From: Peribacillus frigoritolerans | GTDB taxonomy: Bacteria > Bacillota > Bacilli > Bacillales > DSM-1321 | Direction of reading: 5' to 3' | Length of the DNA stretch: 64,000 nt | Assembly: GCF_040250305.1 (NCBI RefSeq) | Contig: NZ_CP158190.1 | Coordinates: forward strand, 2,450,001 to 2,514,000 | Part shown: in pieces, positions 1-8,277 of the stretch | How positions within the stretch are numbered: the stretch's first letter is position 1 | Layout: every line of letters begins with the position of its first letter | Program-made: the position numbers and the translations under genes | Notes under the pieces: generated by a model | Told to the model about the DNA's origin: nothing | The model's input: the letters and a program-made list of their open reading frames with translations, nothing else | Databases searched by the model: none

Positions 1-2
1 CT

Positions 3-160
3 GTAGGCGGAGAATATAGGGATATTAAACTTACTGTTCCACCCCGGGAGGTTGAGCCTGTGAGGAAAAAATTGAAAGTGTTATTCATCGTTTAGGTGTG
101 CTTTCAAAATATGGACAGGATGGTGGGCCAGGGAATGATCAGCAAAGTGAAATTCAATAA
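3..160 (+). pseudogene. 3' end of an unidentified gene with an apparent -1 frameshift
   Basis: The frame beginning at base 3 is open until a TAG at 93-95. The frame beginning at base 2 is closed by TGA at 53-55 but then open to TAA at 158-160. Joining the two near 60-63 gives one sensible C-terminus (about 50 residues, ending GNDQQSEIQ), as if one base were missing in the run GTGAGGAAAAAA. The family is not recognised from so short a piece. The stop lies 18 bases before livH, so it may have been the first gene of the transporter operon. It is either a real frameshift or a sequencing error beside an A-run. Confidence 0.4.
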
Positions 161-178
161 TTTTCAAGGAGGAAGTAA

Positions 179-1042
179 ATGGAAATTTTGATCCAGCAGC
201 TTTTTAATGGTTTGACGATTGGCAGCGTATATAGTCTTGTTGCCCTGGGATTGACGCTAGTATATGGAATTTTGCATATCCCGAACTTTGCCCACGGTGC
301 CCTATATATGTTGGGTGGATATATCACGTTATCAATGATGACCTTATATGGGGTCAATTACTGGATTGCCATGTTCGTATCCATTATCGTTGTTGGTTTG
401 TTGGGAGTCCTTTTGGAACGTTTCGTGTTTCGCCTGTTAAGGGAGGCACCTCCATTGCACGATAAGATAGCCGCAATCGGAATTCTCCTTTTTCTTGAAG
501 CCTTTGCCCAATTTGTCTGGGGTGCCGACTTCCATACAATGACTTCTCCATATGGTCAAGTGGTCAATATCATGGGCCTAACGTTCACACTTCAGCGATT
601 ATTGATCATCGTATCAGCTATCGCAGTTATGGTTTTACTTTACCTTTTCCTAAAGAAGACTTATACCGGCTCGACGATAATAGCGATGTCCCAAAGCCGT
701 GAAGGTGCTTCATTAGTGGGAATCAACATTAATAAAGTTGCGATGCTTACCTTCATGATATCGGGTGGATTAGCAGCCATAGCTTCATCTCTTGCATCAC
801 CGATTAACCTTGTTTTTCCCGGCATGGGGCATTTAGTCATCCTAAAAGCATTCGTCATTATCATATTGGGCGGGATGGGGAGCATCCCGGGGGCGATCGT
901 AGGCGGATATATCCTGGGTTTCAGTGAGAGCCTGGGCGCAACTTATATTTCAAATGATTATAAAGACATCATTGCATTCATTCTTTTAGTCGTAATATTA
1001 ACCGTGAAACCAACAGGTCTTTTTGCCAAGGGGGAGAGGTAG
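179..1042 (+). CDS. livH: branched-chain amino acid-type ABC transporter permease (LivH family)
   Basis: 287 aa, entirely hydrophobic with about eight membrane spans, starting MEILIQQLFNGLTIGSVYSLVALGLTLVYGI, the usual LivH opening. The conserved permease loop for ATPase contact (GGMGSIPGAIVGGYILG) lies near residue 235. With LivM it should form the membrane channel of an importer energised by LivG/LivF. ATG at 179 follows AAGGAGGAAG at a good distance. It is the first intact gene of a five-gene operon livH-livM-livG-livF-binding protein. The substrate cannot be read from sequence: this family also imports urea, amides and aromatic acids. Confidence 0.93.
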   Translation: MEILIQQLFNGLTIGSVYSLVALGLTLVYGILHIPNFAHGALYMLGGYITLSMMTLYGVNYWIAMFVSIIVVGLLGVLLERFVFRLLREAPPLHDKIAAIGILLFLEAFAQFVWGADFHTMTSPYGQVVNIMGLTFTLQRLLIIVSAIAVMVLLYLFLKKTYTGSTIIAMSQSREGASLVGININKVAMLTFMISGGLAAIASSLASPINLVFPGMGHLVILKAFVIIILGGMGSIPGAIVGGYILGFSESLGATYISNDYKDIIAFILLVVILTVKPTGLFAKGER

Positions 1043-1043
1043 C

Positions 1044-2039
1044 GTGAAGATATTAACGAAAAGAAATGGGATTATCGCTCTTATCATCTTTGCTTTTTCA
1101 TTCCCCTTTATCGCTCAAAACGATTATTATCTCCATATGCTGACACTTTCGTTCATCTGGGCGATAGCTGTTTATGGAATCAATTTATTATCAGGATATA
1201 CTGGATATCTCTCGCTTGCACATGCTGGATTTTTTGCGATTGGAGCATATTCGCTTGGCCTCCTGACGGTAAAAGCGGAAATGAACTTTTGGCTGGCGCT
1301 TGTATGTGCATGTTTAATCACATGTGCAATTGGGTTTTTAATCGGTTTGATCGCGCTGAGGACAAAGGAACATTTTTTCGCGATTTATACCCTATGTGTA
1401 GGTTACATCATATATCTGGTCATCGATAAATGGGAGGGACTTACAGAGGGGGTTAGGGGATTGATCGGTATCCCTGCTCCTGGGAATATAGGGCCGATCA
1501 CATTCGATACTGCAGCATCCCAATATTATCTAGTCCTCATTTTCCTGCTTGCAGTGATTTTAATCGTGTATCGAATTATACGCTCGTTGACCGGCAGGAC
1601 GTATATGGCAATCAGGAACAGCGAGGACCTTGCACAAACGATTGGTATATCCACAATGAAGAATAAGTTAACCGCATTTGTCCTATCCACATTCTTTGCA
1701 GGTTTGGCAGGTGCTTTGTATGCTTCATTCATTCGTTTCATTGGACCTGATATCGGATCAACTGCCATAATGTTCGATCTATTGATGTATTTATTGGTTG
1801 GTGGAATAGGGACACTTTCAGGTCCGTTGGTAGGAACATTATTGTTAGTAATCCTTTCGCAGAATCTGCAATTCCTTCAAGAATATCGAATGTTGATATT
1901 CGGGCCATTGCTTACGGTGATCATTATCTTTTATCCGCGCGGAATCGCAGGGGCCTTCTTTGATTGGCAAAGAAAGCGAAAAGATAATGAACTGTCCAGG
2001 GTGAGAAGCGAAATGCACATAAAAGCTGAGGAGGGATGA
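1044..2039 (+). CDS. livM: branched-chain amino acid-type ABC transporter permease (LivM family)
   Basis: 331 aa membrane protein with the LivM signature GYTGYLSLAHAGFFAIGAYS near residue 50 and the ATPase-contact loop GGIGTLSGPLVGTLLL near residue 250. It is the second half of the permease heterodimer. The chosen start is GTG at 1044, 4-5 bases after GGGGAGAGG; an upstream ATG at 1023 lies inside livH and has no ribosome site. The gene begins one base after livH ends, so the two are probably translationally coupled. It ends in a charged cytoplasmic tail. Confidence 0.92.
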   Translation: MKILTKRNGIIALIIFAFSFPFIAQNDYYLHMLTLSFIWAIAVYGINLLSGYTGYLSLAHAGFFAIGAYSLGLLTVKAEMNFWLALVCACLITCAIGFLIGLIALRTKEHFFAIYTLCVGYIIYLVIDKWEGLTEGVRGLIGIPAPGNIGPITFDTAASQYYLVLIFLLAVILIVYRIIRSLTGRTYMAIRNSEDLAQTIGISTMKNKLTAFVLSTFFAGLAGALYASFIRFIGPDIGSTAIMFDLLMYLLVGGIGTLSGPLVGTLLLVILSQNLQFLQEYRMLIFGPLLTVIIIFYPRGIAGAFFDWQRKRKDNELSRVRSEMHIKAEEG

Positions 2040-2806
2040 AATTGCTAATCGAAACAAAGAATTTGACAAAGCGGTTTGGAGGATTGGCGGCCGTCAATAA
2101 TGTGGATTTTACGATTGAAAAAGGTAGAATCAATGCAATAATCGGACCAAATGGAGCAGGAAAATCAACTTTTTTCAACTTGATCAGTGGCTTTCATCGA
2201 CCAACTTCCGGGACGGTCCTTTTTAAGGGGATTGATATCACCAAACTTCCTGCCAATGAAATAGCGGGGCTCGGAATTTCAAGAACCTTTCAAACGACAA
2301 GCCTTTTTGATCAAACGACTGTGTTGGATAATGTCATTGTCGGTCATAGGCTGCGAACCAAATCCAATCTGGTGGATGCCATTCTAAGAACAAAACGTTT
2401 AAAAAGGGAGGAAGCGGCTTGCAGGGATAAGGCAATGGAGGTTCTTGATATTGTCGGATTGACGGAATCGGCTGACAGAATGGTCTCCAGCATCTCGCAG
2501 GAGGAAAAGAAACGGACAGCCATTGCCCTTGCCCTTGCGACTGAACCGGAAATTATCTTTCTTGATGAACCTGCTGCGGGAATCAATCCGGATGAAACGG
2601 AAGGCTTGACAGAACTGATTAAAAAATTGAATCGATCGGGACTGACCGTTTGTTTAATCGAGCACAAAATGCATATGATCATGAACTTGGCAGACCACAT
2701 CATGGTCCTTAATTACGGAGAAAAAATTGCCGAGGGCACACCTAAGGAAATCCGCGGAAATGAAGCGGTGATTAAAGCCTATTTGGGAGGGAGTGCCAGT
2801 GCTTAA
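2036..2806 (+). CDS. livG: ABC transporter ATP-binding protein (LivG family)
   Basis: 256 aa ATPase with Walker A GPNGAGKST near residue 40, the LivG-typical GISRTFQTTSLF segment (Q-loop region), a degenerate signature (SISQEEKKRTAIALAL in place of LSGGQ), Walker B IIFLDEPAAGINPDE, and the H-loop IEHKM. One of two ATPases driving the importer. ATG 2036 overlaps the livM stop and directly abuts GAGGAGGG (2028-2035); the in-frame TTG at 2042 has the better spacing and may be the real start. The missing canonical LSGGQ is a sequence observation: the equivalent position reads SISQE. Confidence 0.92.
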   Translation: MKLLIETKNLTKRFGGLAAVNNVDFTIEKGRINAIIGPNGAGKSTFFNLISGFHRPTSGTVLFKGIDITKLPANEIAGLGISRTFQTTSLFDQTTVLDNVIVGHRLRTKSNLVDAILRTKRLKREEAACRDKAMEVLDIVGLTESADRMVSSISQEEKKRTAIALALATEPEIIFLDEPAAGINPDETEGLTELIKKLNRSGLTVCLIEHKMHMIMNLADHIMVLNYGEKIAEGTPKEIRGNEAVIKAYLGGSASA

Positions 2807-3506
2807 GTTAACCGATGTCGCCGTGAATTATGGAAGTTTCACTGCGATAAAACATGTGAATATCGAAGTTGCCAAGGGAGAGATCGTTGTATTGTTGGGA
2901 GCTAATGGGGCAGGTAAAAGCACGACTTTTCGTTCCATAAGCGGAATCAGTAAGCTGTCCAAGGGGGAAATTCATTTTCTGGGCATGCCGATAGGGGGCC
3001 GTGCCCCTGATAAGAATGTTAGGGAGGGGATCGTCCAGTGTGCCGAAGGACGTAAACTGTTTCCACAGATGAACGTCCAGGAAAATCTGAGGATGGGTGC
3101 TTATGTGCATCGAAAAAAGAAAGCGGAGATCAAGGATTCCTTGGAATACGTCTATCATTTATTCCCGATTTTAAAAGAAAAGCATCATGATGAAGCGGGA
3201 AGCCTGAGCGGCGGCCAACAGCAAATGCTCGCAATTGGAAGAGCCTTGATGTCGAAACCGAAATTGTTGATGCTTGATGAGCCTTCGGTGGGACTCGCTC
3301 CACTTATTGTCGAACAAATGTTTCGGGTCATTGAAGAAATAAACCGCGAAGGAATCACGGTCCTGCTTGCTGAACAAAACGCGAATGCTGCTCTCGGCAT
3401 TGCAGATAAAGGATATGTTTTTGAAAATGGGGAAATTGTCGTTCAAGGGACAGCAAGTGAGTTATTAGCCAATGATGAAGTAAGGAAAGCGTATATTGGG
3501 GCCTGA
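2799..3506 (+). CDS. livF: ABC transporter ATP-binding protein (LivF family)
   Basis: About 235 aa. Walker A GANGAGKST near residue 35, the LivF marker region EGRKLFPQMNVQENLRMGA, a canonical signature SLSGGQQQMLAIGRALM, Walker B LLMLDEPSVGLAP, and ending in the typical VRKAYIGA. Partner of LivG. GTG at 2799 is preferred over GTG at 2793 because GGGAGG at 2785-2790 is then about 8 bases away; both overlap the end of livG, so coupling is expected. Confidence 0.92.
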   Translation: MLKLTDVAVNYGSFTAIKHVNIEVAKGEIVVLLGANGAGKSTTFRSISGISKLSKGEIHFLGMPIGGRAPDKNVREGIVQCAEGRKLFPQMNVQENLRMGAYVHRKKKAEIKDSLEYVYHLFPILKEKHHDEAGSLSGGQQQMLAIGRALMSKPKLLMLDEPSVGLAPLIVEQMFRVIEEINREGITVLLAEQNANAALGIADKGYVFENGEIVVQGTASELLANDEVRKAYIGA

Positions 3507-3528
3507 AAAAATTGAATGGGGGATTTTT

Positions 3529-4710
3529 ATGAAAAAACTGAAAGTATTATTTATTTTTCTCCTGCTAATGATCACTGTGTTGACTGGGTGCAATAAAGGG
3601 GATAGCCCTGTGTCAAGCAGTGGCAGTAAAGGCAAAAGTGAAAATGTCGTTAACATCGGTTTTAGCGGTCCTTTAAGCGGGGCAGCAGCGTTATATGGGA
3701 AACGGACATTGAATGGTGTGGAAATGGCTGTCAATGAAATTAACGATGCTGGTGGGTTTGAAGTAAATGATAAGAAATACACATTGAATTTAGTTTCGTT
3801 GGATGATAAATACCTTCCCAATGAAACAGGGTCGAATGCTAAACGGTTAATTCAGGAATATGATACGCCGATCATTTTTACGCCTCATAGTGGGGGTGTG
3901 CTGGCACTTCAGGTTTTTAATGAACAAGAGGAATTCATCATTGGGGCATATACGAGTGAACCGGCAGTTACCGATAGCGGAAATTCATTAACCGTTCGAA
4001 TTCCACCGAATTACGAGGGGTATATTGAACCTTTTACAACATATGCAATGGAACATTTCGGCAAGAAAATTGCCGCTTTGCCAACATCTTCGCAATACGG
4101 TAAAGACTGGACGGAAGCCGTGCTCCCACATTGGGAAAAGCAAGGCGGAAAAGTCGTTTATAATTCATCGATTGATTTCGCCAAAGAAACCGATTTCTTT
4201 ACGATTGTCACCAATGCCTTGAAAAAAGATCCTGATGTGCTATTTATCGGTGGTGCTTCGGAACCAACGGCAAAAGTAGCGAAGCAAGCTCGGGAGCTAG
4301 GGTTTAAGGGCGGTTTCATCATCATGGATCAAGCAAAGCTAGATCAAATGAAGCCGATTGCAGGTTCATATGAAACATTGGAAGGCTCGATTGGCGTTCT
4401 GCCACTGATGGACTCAGATGAAGAAGCAATACCTGCTTTCGTTGAGAAATATCAAAAGAATTATAAGGAAGATCCAAGCTCCGAAGTTGGTTTGAACTAT
4501 ATCGCCATGTATGCGTTTGTGGAAGCGATGAAATCTGCAGGCAGCGTTGATGATGCCAAGGCCATCCGTAAGCATATGCAAGATGGACTTTCAAATATAG
4601 GGCCAGATCAAAAAATATACGATATTCCCTCAATTGATGAAAATGGAGGATTTGCATCAACTATTGTCGTCGGTGCAGTAGAAAACGGGAAAGTAGTCCC
4701 TATCCGTTAA
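3529..4710 (+). CDS. ABC transporter substrate-binding lipoprotein (LivK-like, Peripl_BP_6)
   Basis: 393 aa. A lysine-rich N-terminus, a hydrophobic stretch and the lipobox LTGC (Cys21) mark a lipoprotein anchored outside the membrane. The mature part begins with a low-complexity Ser/Gly linker, then the type-1 periplasmic-binding fold (VNIGFSGPLSGAAALYGKRTLNGVEMA). ATG 3529 is preceded by GGGGGA; an upstream TTG at 3496 lies before the signal peptide and is unlikely. It is last in the operon, 22 bases after livF, and followed by a strong terminator. The ligand is unknown. Confidence 0.9.
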   Translation: MKKLKVLFIFLLLMITVLTGCNKGDSPVSSSGSKGKSENVVNIGFSGPLSGAAALYGKRTLNGVEMAVNEINDAGGFEVNDKKYTLNLVSLDDKYLPNETGSNAKRLIQEYDTPIIFTPHSGGVLALQVFNEQEEFIIGAYTSEPAVTDSGNSLTVRIPPNYEGYIEPFTTYAMEHFGKKIAALPTSSQYGKDWTEAVLPHWEKQGGKVVYNSSIDFAKETDFFTIVTNALKKDPDVLFIGGASEPTAKVAKQARELGFKGGFIIMDQAKLDQMKPIAGSYETLEGSIGVLPLMDSDEEAIPAFVEKYQKNYKEDPSSEVGLNYIAMYAFVEAMKSAGSVDDAKAIRKHMQDGLSNIGPDQKIYDIPSIDENGGFASTIVVGAVENGKVVPIR

Positions 4711-4780
4711 CTGGGTAAAGGAATGAGGTATCCAGGGCCGGGGTAGTATGTTAGTTTGGCATTTTATTATATTACTTGTG

Positions 4781-4822
4781 CGTGTATCGTTCCCAAGTTT
4801 GGGGACGGTACACGTTTTTTTA
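4781..4822 (+). terminator. rho-independent terminator of the liv operon
   Basis: CGTGTA-TCGTTCCC pairs with GGGGACGG-TACACG around a short loop, followed by TTTTTTTATT. It closes the ABC transporter operon. Confidence 0.88.
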
Positions 4823-4992
4823 TTGTTGAAAGAATTTATACCAAAAATAGGTGGCTCCTATAGGTAAATTACGGCACTCAGAAAGGACTATCGATGCAAA
4901 TTTATTTAATAAGGAGTCCGCCGGCATGTGGGTTTTGAGGAAAGAAAAATGGTAATTAACAAATTTTATAAAAATATCTTGTATCCGAGTAA

Positions 4993-5006
4993 TGAAAACG
5001 CTATCA
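4993..5006 (+). promoter_or_regulatory. cre box (CcpA site) upstream of murQ
   Basis: TGAAAACGCTATCA matches the Bacillus cre consensus WGWAARCGYTWWCW at every position. It lies just upstream of the TATAAT at 5012-5017, a position where CcpA would repress the mur operon on preferred sugars. Confidence 0.7.
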
Positions 5007-5011
5007 TTGAA

Positions 5012-5066
5012 TATAATATGAAATATAATTTCATTATTTTCTATTAAAAAATGAAATTATATTTAA
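5012..5066 (+). promoter_or_regulatory. murQ promoter -10 and two tandem palindromes, probable MurR operators
   Basis: TATAAT at 5012-5017 is a consensus -10; no clear -35 was found at the right distance. Immediately downstream, TGAAAT-ATA-ATTTCA (5019-5033) is a perfect 6+6 palindrome, and TGAAAT-TAT-ATTTAA (5052-5066) is a near copy. The outer arms AAATATAATTTCATT (5021-5035) and AATGAAATTATATTT (5050-5064) are also perfect inverted repeats of each other, 14 bases apart. Two sites so placed fit a dimeric or tetrameric RpiR-type repressor; murR is the second gene of this operon. Confidence 0.6.
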
Positions 5067-5090
5067 GTAATTGTTTATGGGAGGATTTAA

Positions 5091-6005
5091 TTGTCTATGG
5101 AAGAACACTTGCGTACATTAACGACCGAATTACGGAACGAAAAGACAATGAATATCGACAGTGTAAATACGATGGAAATCATTTCTGCAATCAATAAAGA
5201 AGATTATAAAGTGGCAGCAGCGGTTGAAGAGGTATTGCCAGAAATTGAAACGGTGGTTGAATGGGCTTGCGAATCGTTAAAAAAAGGAGGGAGACTCATA
5301 TACATCGGAGCAGGAACGAGCGGAAGACTCGGTGTGCTGGATGCGGTGGAATGTCCCCCGACTTTCAGAACACCGCCTGATAGGGTACTGGGAATAATCG
5401 CAGGAGGGGAAAAGGCGTTCGTTCGGGCTGTTGAAGGAGCAGAGGATAAAGAAGAGTTTGGGGAATGTGATCTGATTGACGTGGGCCTTACAGCTAATGA
5501 TACGGTTATTGGCATTGCGGCAAGCGGCCGTACCCCGTATGTGAAGGGCGCTTTACGTTATGCAAGAAAAGTCGGGGCTAAAGCGGTCGCTTTATCATGC
5601 AATAAAAACGCGAGCATCACAGAAGCAGCTGATATAGGGATTGAAGTGGTTGTCGGACCGGAAGTGTTAACAGGATCCACGAGAATGAAAGCGGCAACCG
5701 CACATAAAATGGTACTTAATATGATTTCAACGGCAACCATGATCCGGCTGGGAAAAGTCTATGAAAATCTGATGGTTGATGTAAATGTCAGTAATCAAAA
5801 ACTGAAGGAACGTGCAATAAGCATCATAGAAACTGTAACGAATGCTGACTATGATCAAGCATTGAATACGCTTGAAAAGGCAAATAATCAAGTTAAGCCA
5901 GCGATTGTCATGATAAAAACGGCAACAAATTATGAAAAAGCAATGGAGTTACTGGAAAATGCGGATGGAGATGTCAGAAAAGCAATCTCGATCCATGAAG
6001 ATTAA
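5091..6005 (+). CDS. murQ: N-acetylmuramic acid 6-phosphate etherase MurQ
   Basis: 304 aa, the usual length. A SIS-fold enzyme that removes the lactyl ether from MurNAc-6-phosphate, giving GlcNAc-6-phosphate and D-lactate. The family signature is intact: [20 protein letters not shown] near residues 72-91, followed by [13 protein letters not shown] and [22 protein letters not shown] at 5091 lies 6 bases after GGGAGG; the next ATG (5097) is too far, so the TTG start is preferred. First gene of murQ-murR-murP-mupG, downstream of a cre box and two palindromes. Confidence 0.96.
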   Translation: MSMEEHLRTLTTELRNEKTMNIDSVNTMEIISAINKEDYKVAAAVEEVLPEIETVVEWACESLKKGGRLIYIGAGTSGRLGVLDAVECPPTFRTPPDRVLGIIAGGEKAFVRAVEGAEDKEEFGECDLIDVGLTANDTVIGIAASGRTPYVKGALRYARKVGAKAVALSCNKNASITEAADIGIEVVVGPEVLTGSTRMKAATAHKMVLNMISTATMIRLGKVYENLMVDVNVSNQKLKERAISIIETVTNADYDQALNTLEKANNQVKPAIVMIKTATNYEKAMELLENADGDVRKAISIHED

Positions 6006-6016
6006 GGAGGGAAGAA

Positions 6017-6874
6017 ATGGCTACAGGAGGATTATCAATCATACAGACGATGTTGAGCAAGCTGCCGCAATCTGAACAAAAACTAGCAGAATATATTCTC
6101 AAGAATCCTCATGAAGTTGTGAACAGCACTGTACAGGAATTAAGTACGTCTGCCCAAACAAGCGGGGCTGCTGTTATTAGGTTGTGTAAGTCGCTTGGCA
6201 TAAAAGGATTTCAAGATCTGAAAATAAGGATTGCTGGAGATTTGATGAAGACCGTTGAACAGGGCTACCGGGATATCGAGCCTTCCGAATCACTGTATCG
6301 GATTGTGGAGAAAACAACGAGTAATTCGATTCAGACCATCCGGGACACATCTGAAATAATCGATCACGATAATCTCAAACATGCGATAACGCTGATGCTG
6401 AAAGCTAAAACCGTCCACTTTTGCGGTGTCGGTGCTTCGAATATAGTTGCGGCTGACGCTCAGCAAAAATTACTACGCATCAATAAAGGGGCAACGGCTT
6501 TTACAGATATGCATTTAGTTGCAACCTTGATTGCAAATGCTGATGAAAATGATATCGTTTTTGCCATTTCATTCTCAGGGGAAACACCTGAAGTTGTCAA
6601 TATATTGAAGCTGGCAAAAGAACGTGGGGTCAAGACGATCGGGCTGACTCATTATGGCCAAACAACGGTATCTTCTTTGTGTGACGCCACACTGTATACA
6701 TCCTTTTCGAATGAAGCACCGTTTCGAAGTGCAGCCACATCCTCACGATTGGCACAATTATATATGATTGACATTTTGTTTTTGGGGATGGCTTCAGAGC
6801 AATATGAAGAGACTGTTCACTATATTGATAACACCAGGTCTGCCATTAAATCGATGACAGATCGATATAAATGA
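6017..6874 (+). CDS. murR: RpiR-family regulator MurR
   Basis: 285 aa with an N-terminal RpiR helix-turn-helix (roughly residues 1-77; the segment TVQELSTSAQTSGAAVIRLCKSLG is the recognition region) and a C-terminal SIS sugar-phosphate-binding domain (roughly 120-250; FCGVGASNIVAADAQQKLLR, SFSGETPEVV). In B. subtilis and E. coli the equivalent protein represses the MurNAc operon and senses MurNAc-6-phosphate. It starts 11 bases after murQ behind AAGGAGGG. It probably binds the palindromes at 5019-5066. Confidence 0.92.
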   Translation: MATGGLSIIQTMLSKLPQSEQKLAEYILKNPHEVVNSTVQELSTSAQTSGAAVIRLCKSLGIKGFQDLKIRIAGDLMKTVEQGYRDIEPSESLYRIVEKTTSNSIQTIRDTSEIIDHDNLKHAITLMLKAKTVHFCGVGASNIVAADAQQKLLRINKGATAFTDMHLVATLIANADENDIVFAISFSGETPEVVNILKLAKERGVKTIGLTHYGQTTVSSLCDATLYTSFSNEAPFRSAATSSRLAQLYMIDILFLGMASEQYEETVHYIDNTRSAIKSMTDRYK

Positions 6875-6906
6875 TTGATACGAGATTTGACAAAGGGGGC
6901 TTTTGA

Positions 6907-8277
6907 ATGGGTAAGGGGGATAAGTACACCAGTTTAGCCGAAGAATTATTGGGGAAATTAGGCGGGGCATCAAATGTTGCCGATGCTGCACATTGTATGA
7001 CCAGACTAAGGGTACTGCCAATCGATCGTTCGAAAGTAAAAATGGAAGAAATAAAAAATACTGAAGGCGTATTTGGCGTCATTGAAGAGGAAACGATACA
7101 AATCGTCCTCGGGCCAGGCGTGGTGAACAAGGTTCATACAGAATTTGAAAAGCTTTTGGAAGATTCTTCAGGCAATTTGAACTTAAAGGAAGTGGCCTCG
7201 AAGAATAAATCAGAGATTGATAGGAAAAATGCAAAACCTTTTAAACTTTTTTTACGCAGGATTGCAAGTATTTTCATCCCTTTAATTCCCGCCTTAGTGG
7301 CATCAGGTTTGATTACCGGTATTACAAAAGCAATCGTTCAAGCAGGCTGGCTAGCAGCAGAATCACAGTTAGCCATCATTTTAACCGTTATCGGATCGGG
7401 GCTGTTTGCCTACTTGGGGATTTTGGTTGGGACCAATGCAGCAAAAGAATACGGTGGATCACCTGCACTTGGTGCAGTAGCGGGTATCTTGGTCATCAAC
7501 CCCGCCGTCGGCGACATTTCATTGTTTGGTGAAAATTTGCTCCCTGGCCGCGGTGGCTTGATAGGAGTCCTCTTTGCAGCTATTTTCATAGCCTTGGTGG
7601 AAAAACAGGTCAGGAAATTCATTCCTCAATCACTGGATATCATTTTGACGCCAACCATCGCTTTACTCATTACTGGGATTGTCACTTACATTGTATTTAT
7701 GCCGGTAGGTGGGTTTTTATCGGATGCCATTACGACTGGGTTATTGAATGTATTGGATTTCGGCGGTGTTGTAGCTGGATTCGTCCTTGGTGCTGCCTTC
7801 CTCCCTCTCGTCATTACTGGTTTACATCAAGGTTTAACGCCTGTCCATCTAGAATTGATAAATTCGATTGGAGATGATCCACTGCTTCCCATTTTGGCGA
7901 TGGGTGGCGCAGGCCAAGTGGGAGCGGCATTTGCCATCTATATGAAAACGAAGAAAGCAAGTTTGAAGAGAGCAATCGGAGGAGGCCTTCCTTCCGGGAT
8001 GCTTGGTATCGGCGAACCTCTTATATTTGGAGTGACCCTGCCATTGGGCCGGCCTTTCTTAACGGCATGTTTAGGTGCAGGAGTAGGCGGAGCATTCCAG
8101 GCTCAATTCGGAATCGCAACGTCGTCGATCGGTGTGTCCGGACTGCCGCTTACCTTTTTAGTTCATCCAAACCAAATCGCTCTGTTCCTAGCTGGATTGT
8201 TCATTTCCTATATAGCAGGATTTATTTTTACGTATCTGTTTGGATTTAAAGATGAAATGGCGGTTGAATTCAAGTGA
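6907..8277 (+). CDS. murP: MurNAc-type PTS permease, EIIBC (MurP)
   Basis: 456 aa. An N-terminal EIIB domain with the phosphorylated cysteine in DAAHCMTRLRV (Cys30), a linker, then an EIIC membrane domain (from about residue 115) with the glucose-superfamily loops GLHQGLTPVHLELI and GIGEPLIFGVTLPLG. It imports and phosphorylates MurNAc or MurNAc-GlcNAc. No EIIA domain is attached, so a general EIIA (for example that of the glucose or GlcNAc PTS) must serve it. It lies between murR and mupG, as expected for a recycling operon. Confidence 0.92.
   Translation: MGKGDKYTSLAEELLGKLGGASNVADAAHCMTRLRVLPIDRSKVKMEEIKNTEGVFGVIEEETIQIVLGPGVVNKVHTEFEKLLEDSSGNLNLKEVASKNKSEIDRKNAKPFKLFLRRIASIFIPLIPALVASGLITGITKAIVQAGWLAAESQLAIILTVIGSGLFAYLGILVGTNAAKEYGGSPALGAVAGILVINPAVGDISLFGENLLPGRGGLIGVLFAAIFIALVEKQVRKFIPQSLDIILTPTIALLITGIVTYIVFMPVGGFLSDAITTGLLNVLDFGGVVAGFVLGAAFLPLVITGLHQGLTPVHLELINSIGDDPLLPILAMGGAGQVGAAFAIYMKTKKASLKRAIGGGLPSGMLGIGEPLIFGVTLPLGRPFLTACLGAGVGGAFQAQFGIATSSIGVSGLPLTFLVHPNQIALFLAGLFISYIAGFIFTYLFGFKDEMAVEFK

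Noticed and set aside
3496..3528. Longer start for the binding lipoprotein at TTG 3496
   Set aside because: It would put eleven residues in front of the signal peptide; ATG 3529 has its own ribosome site.
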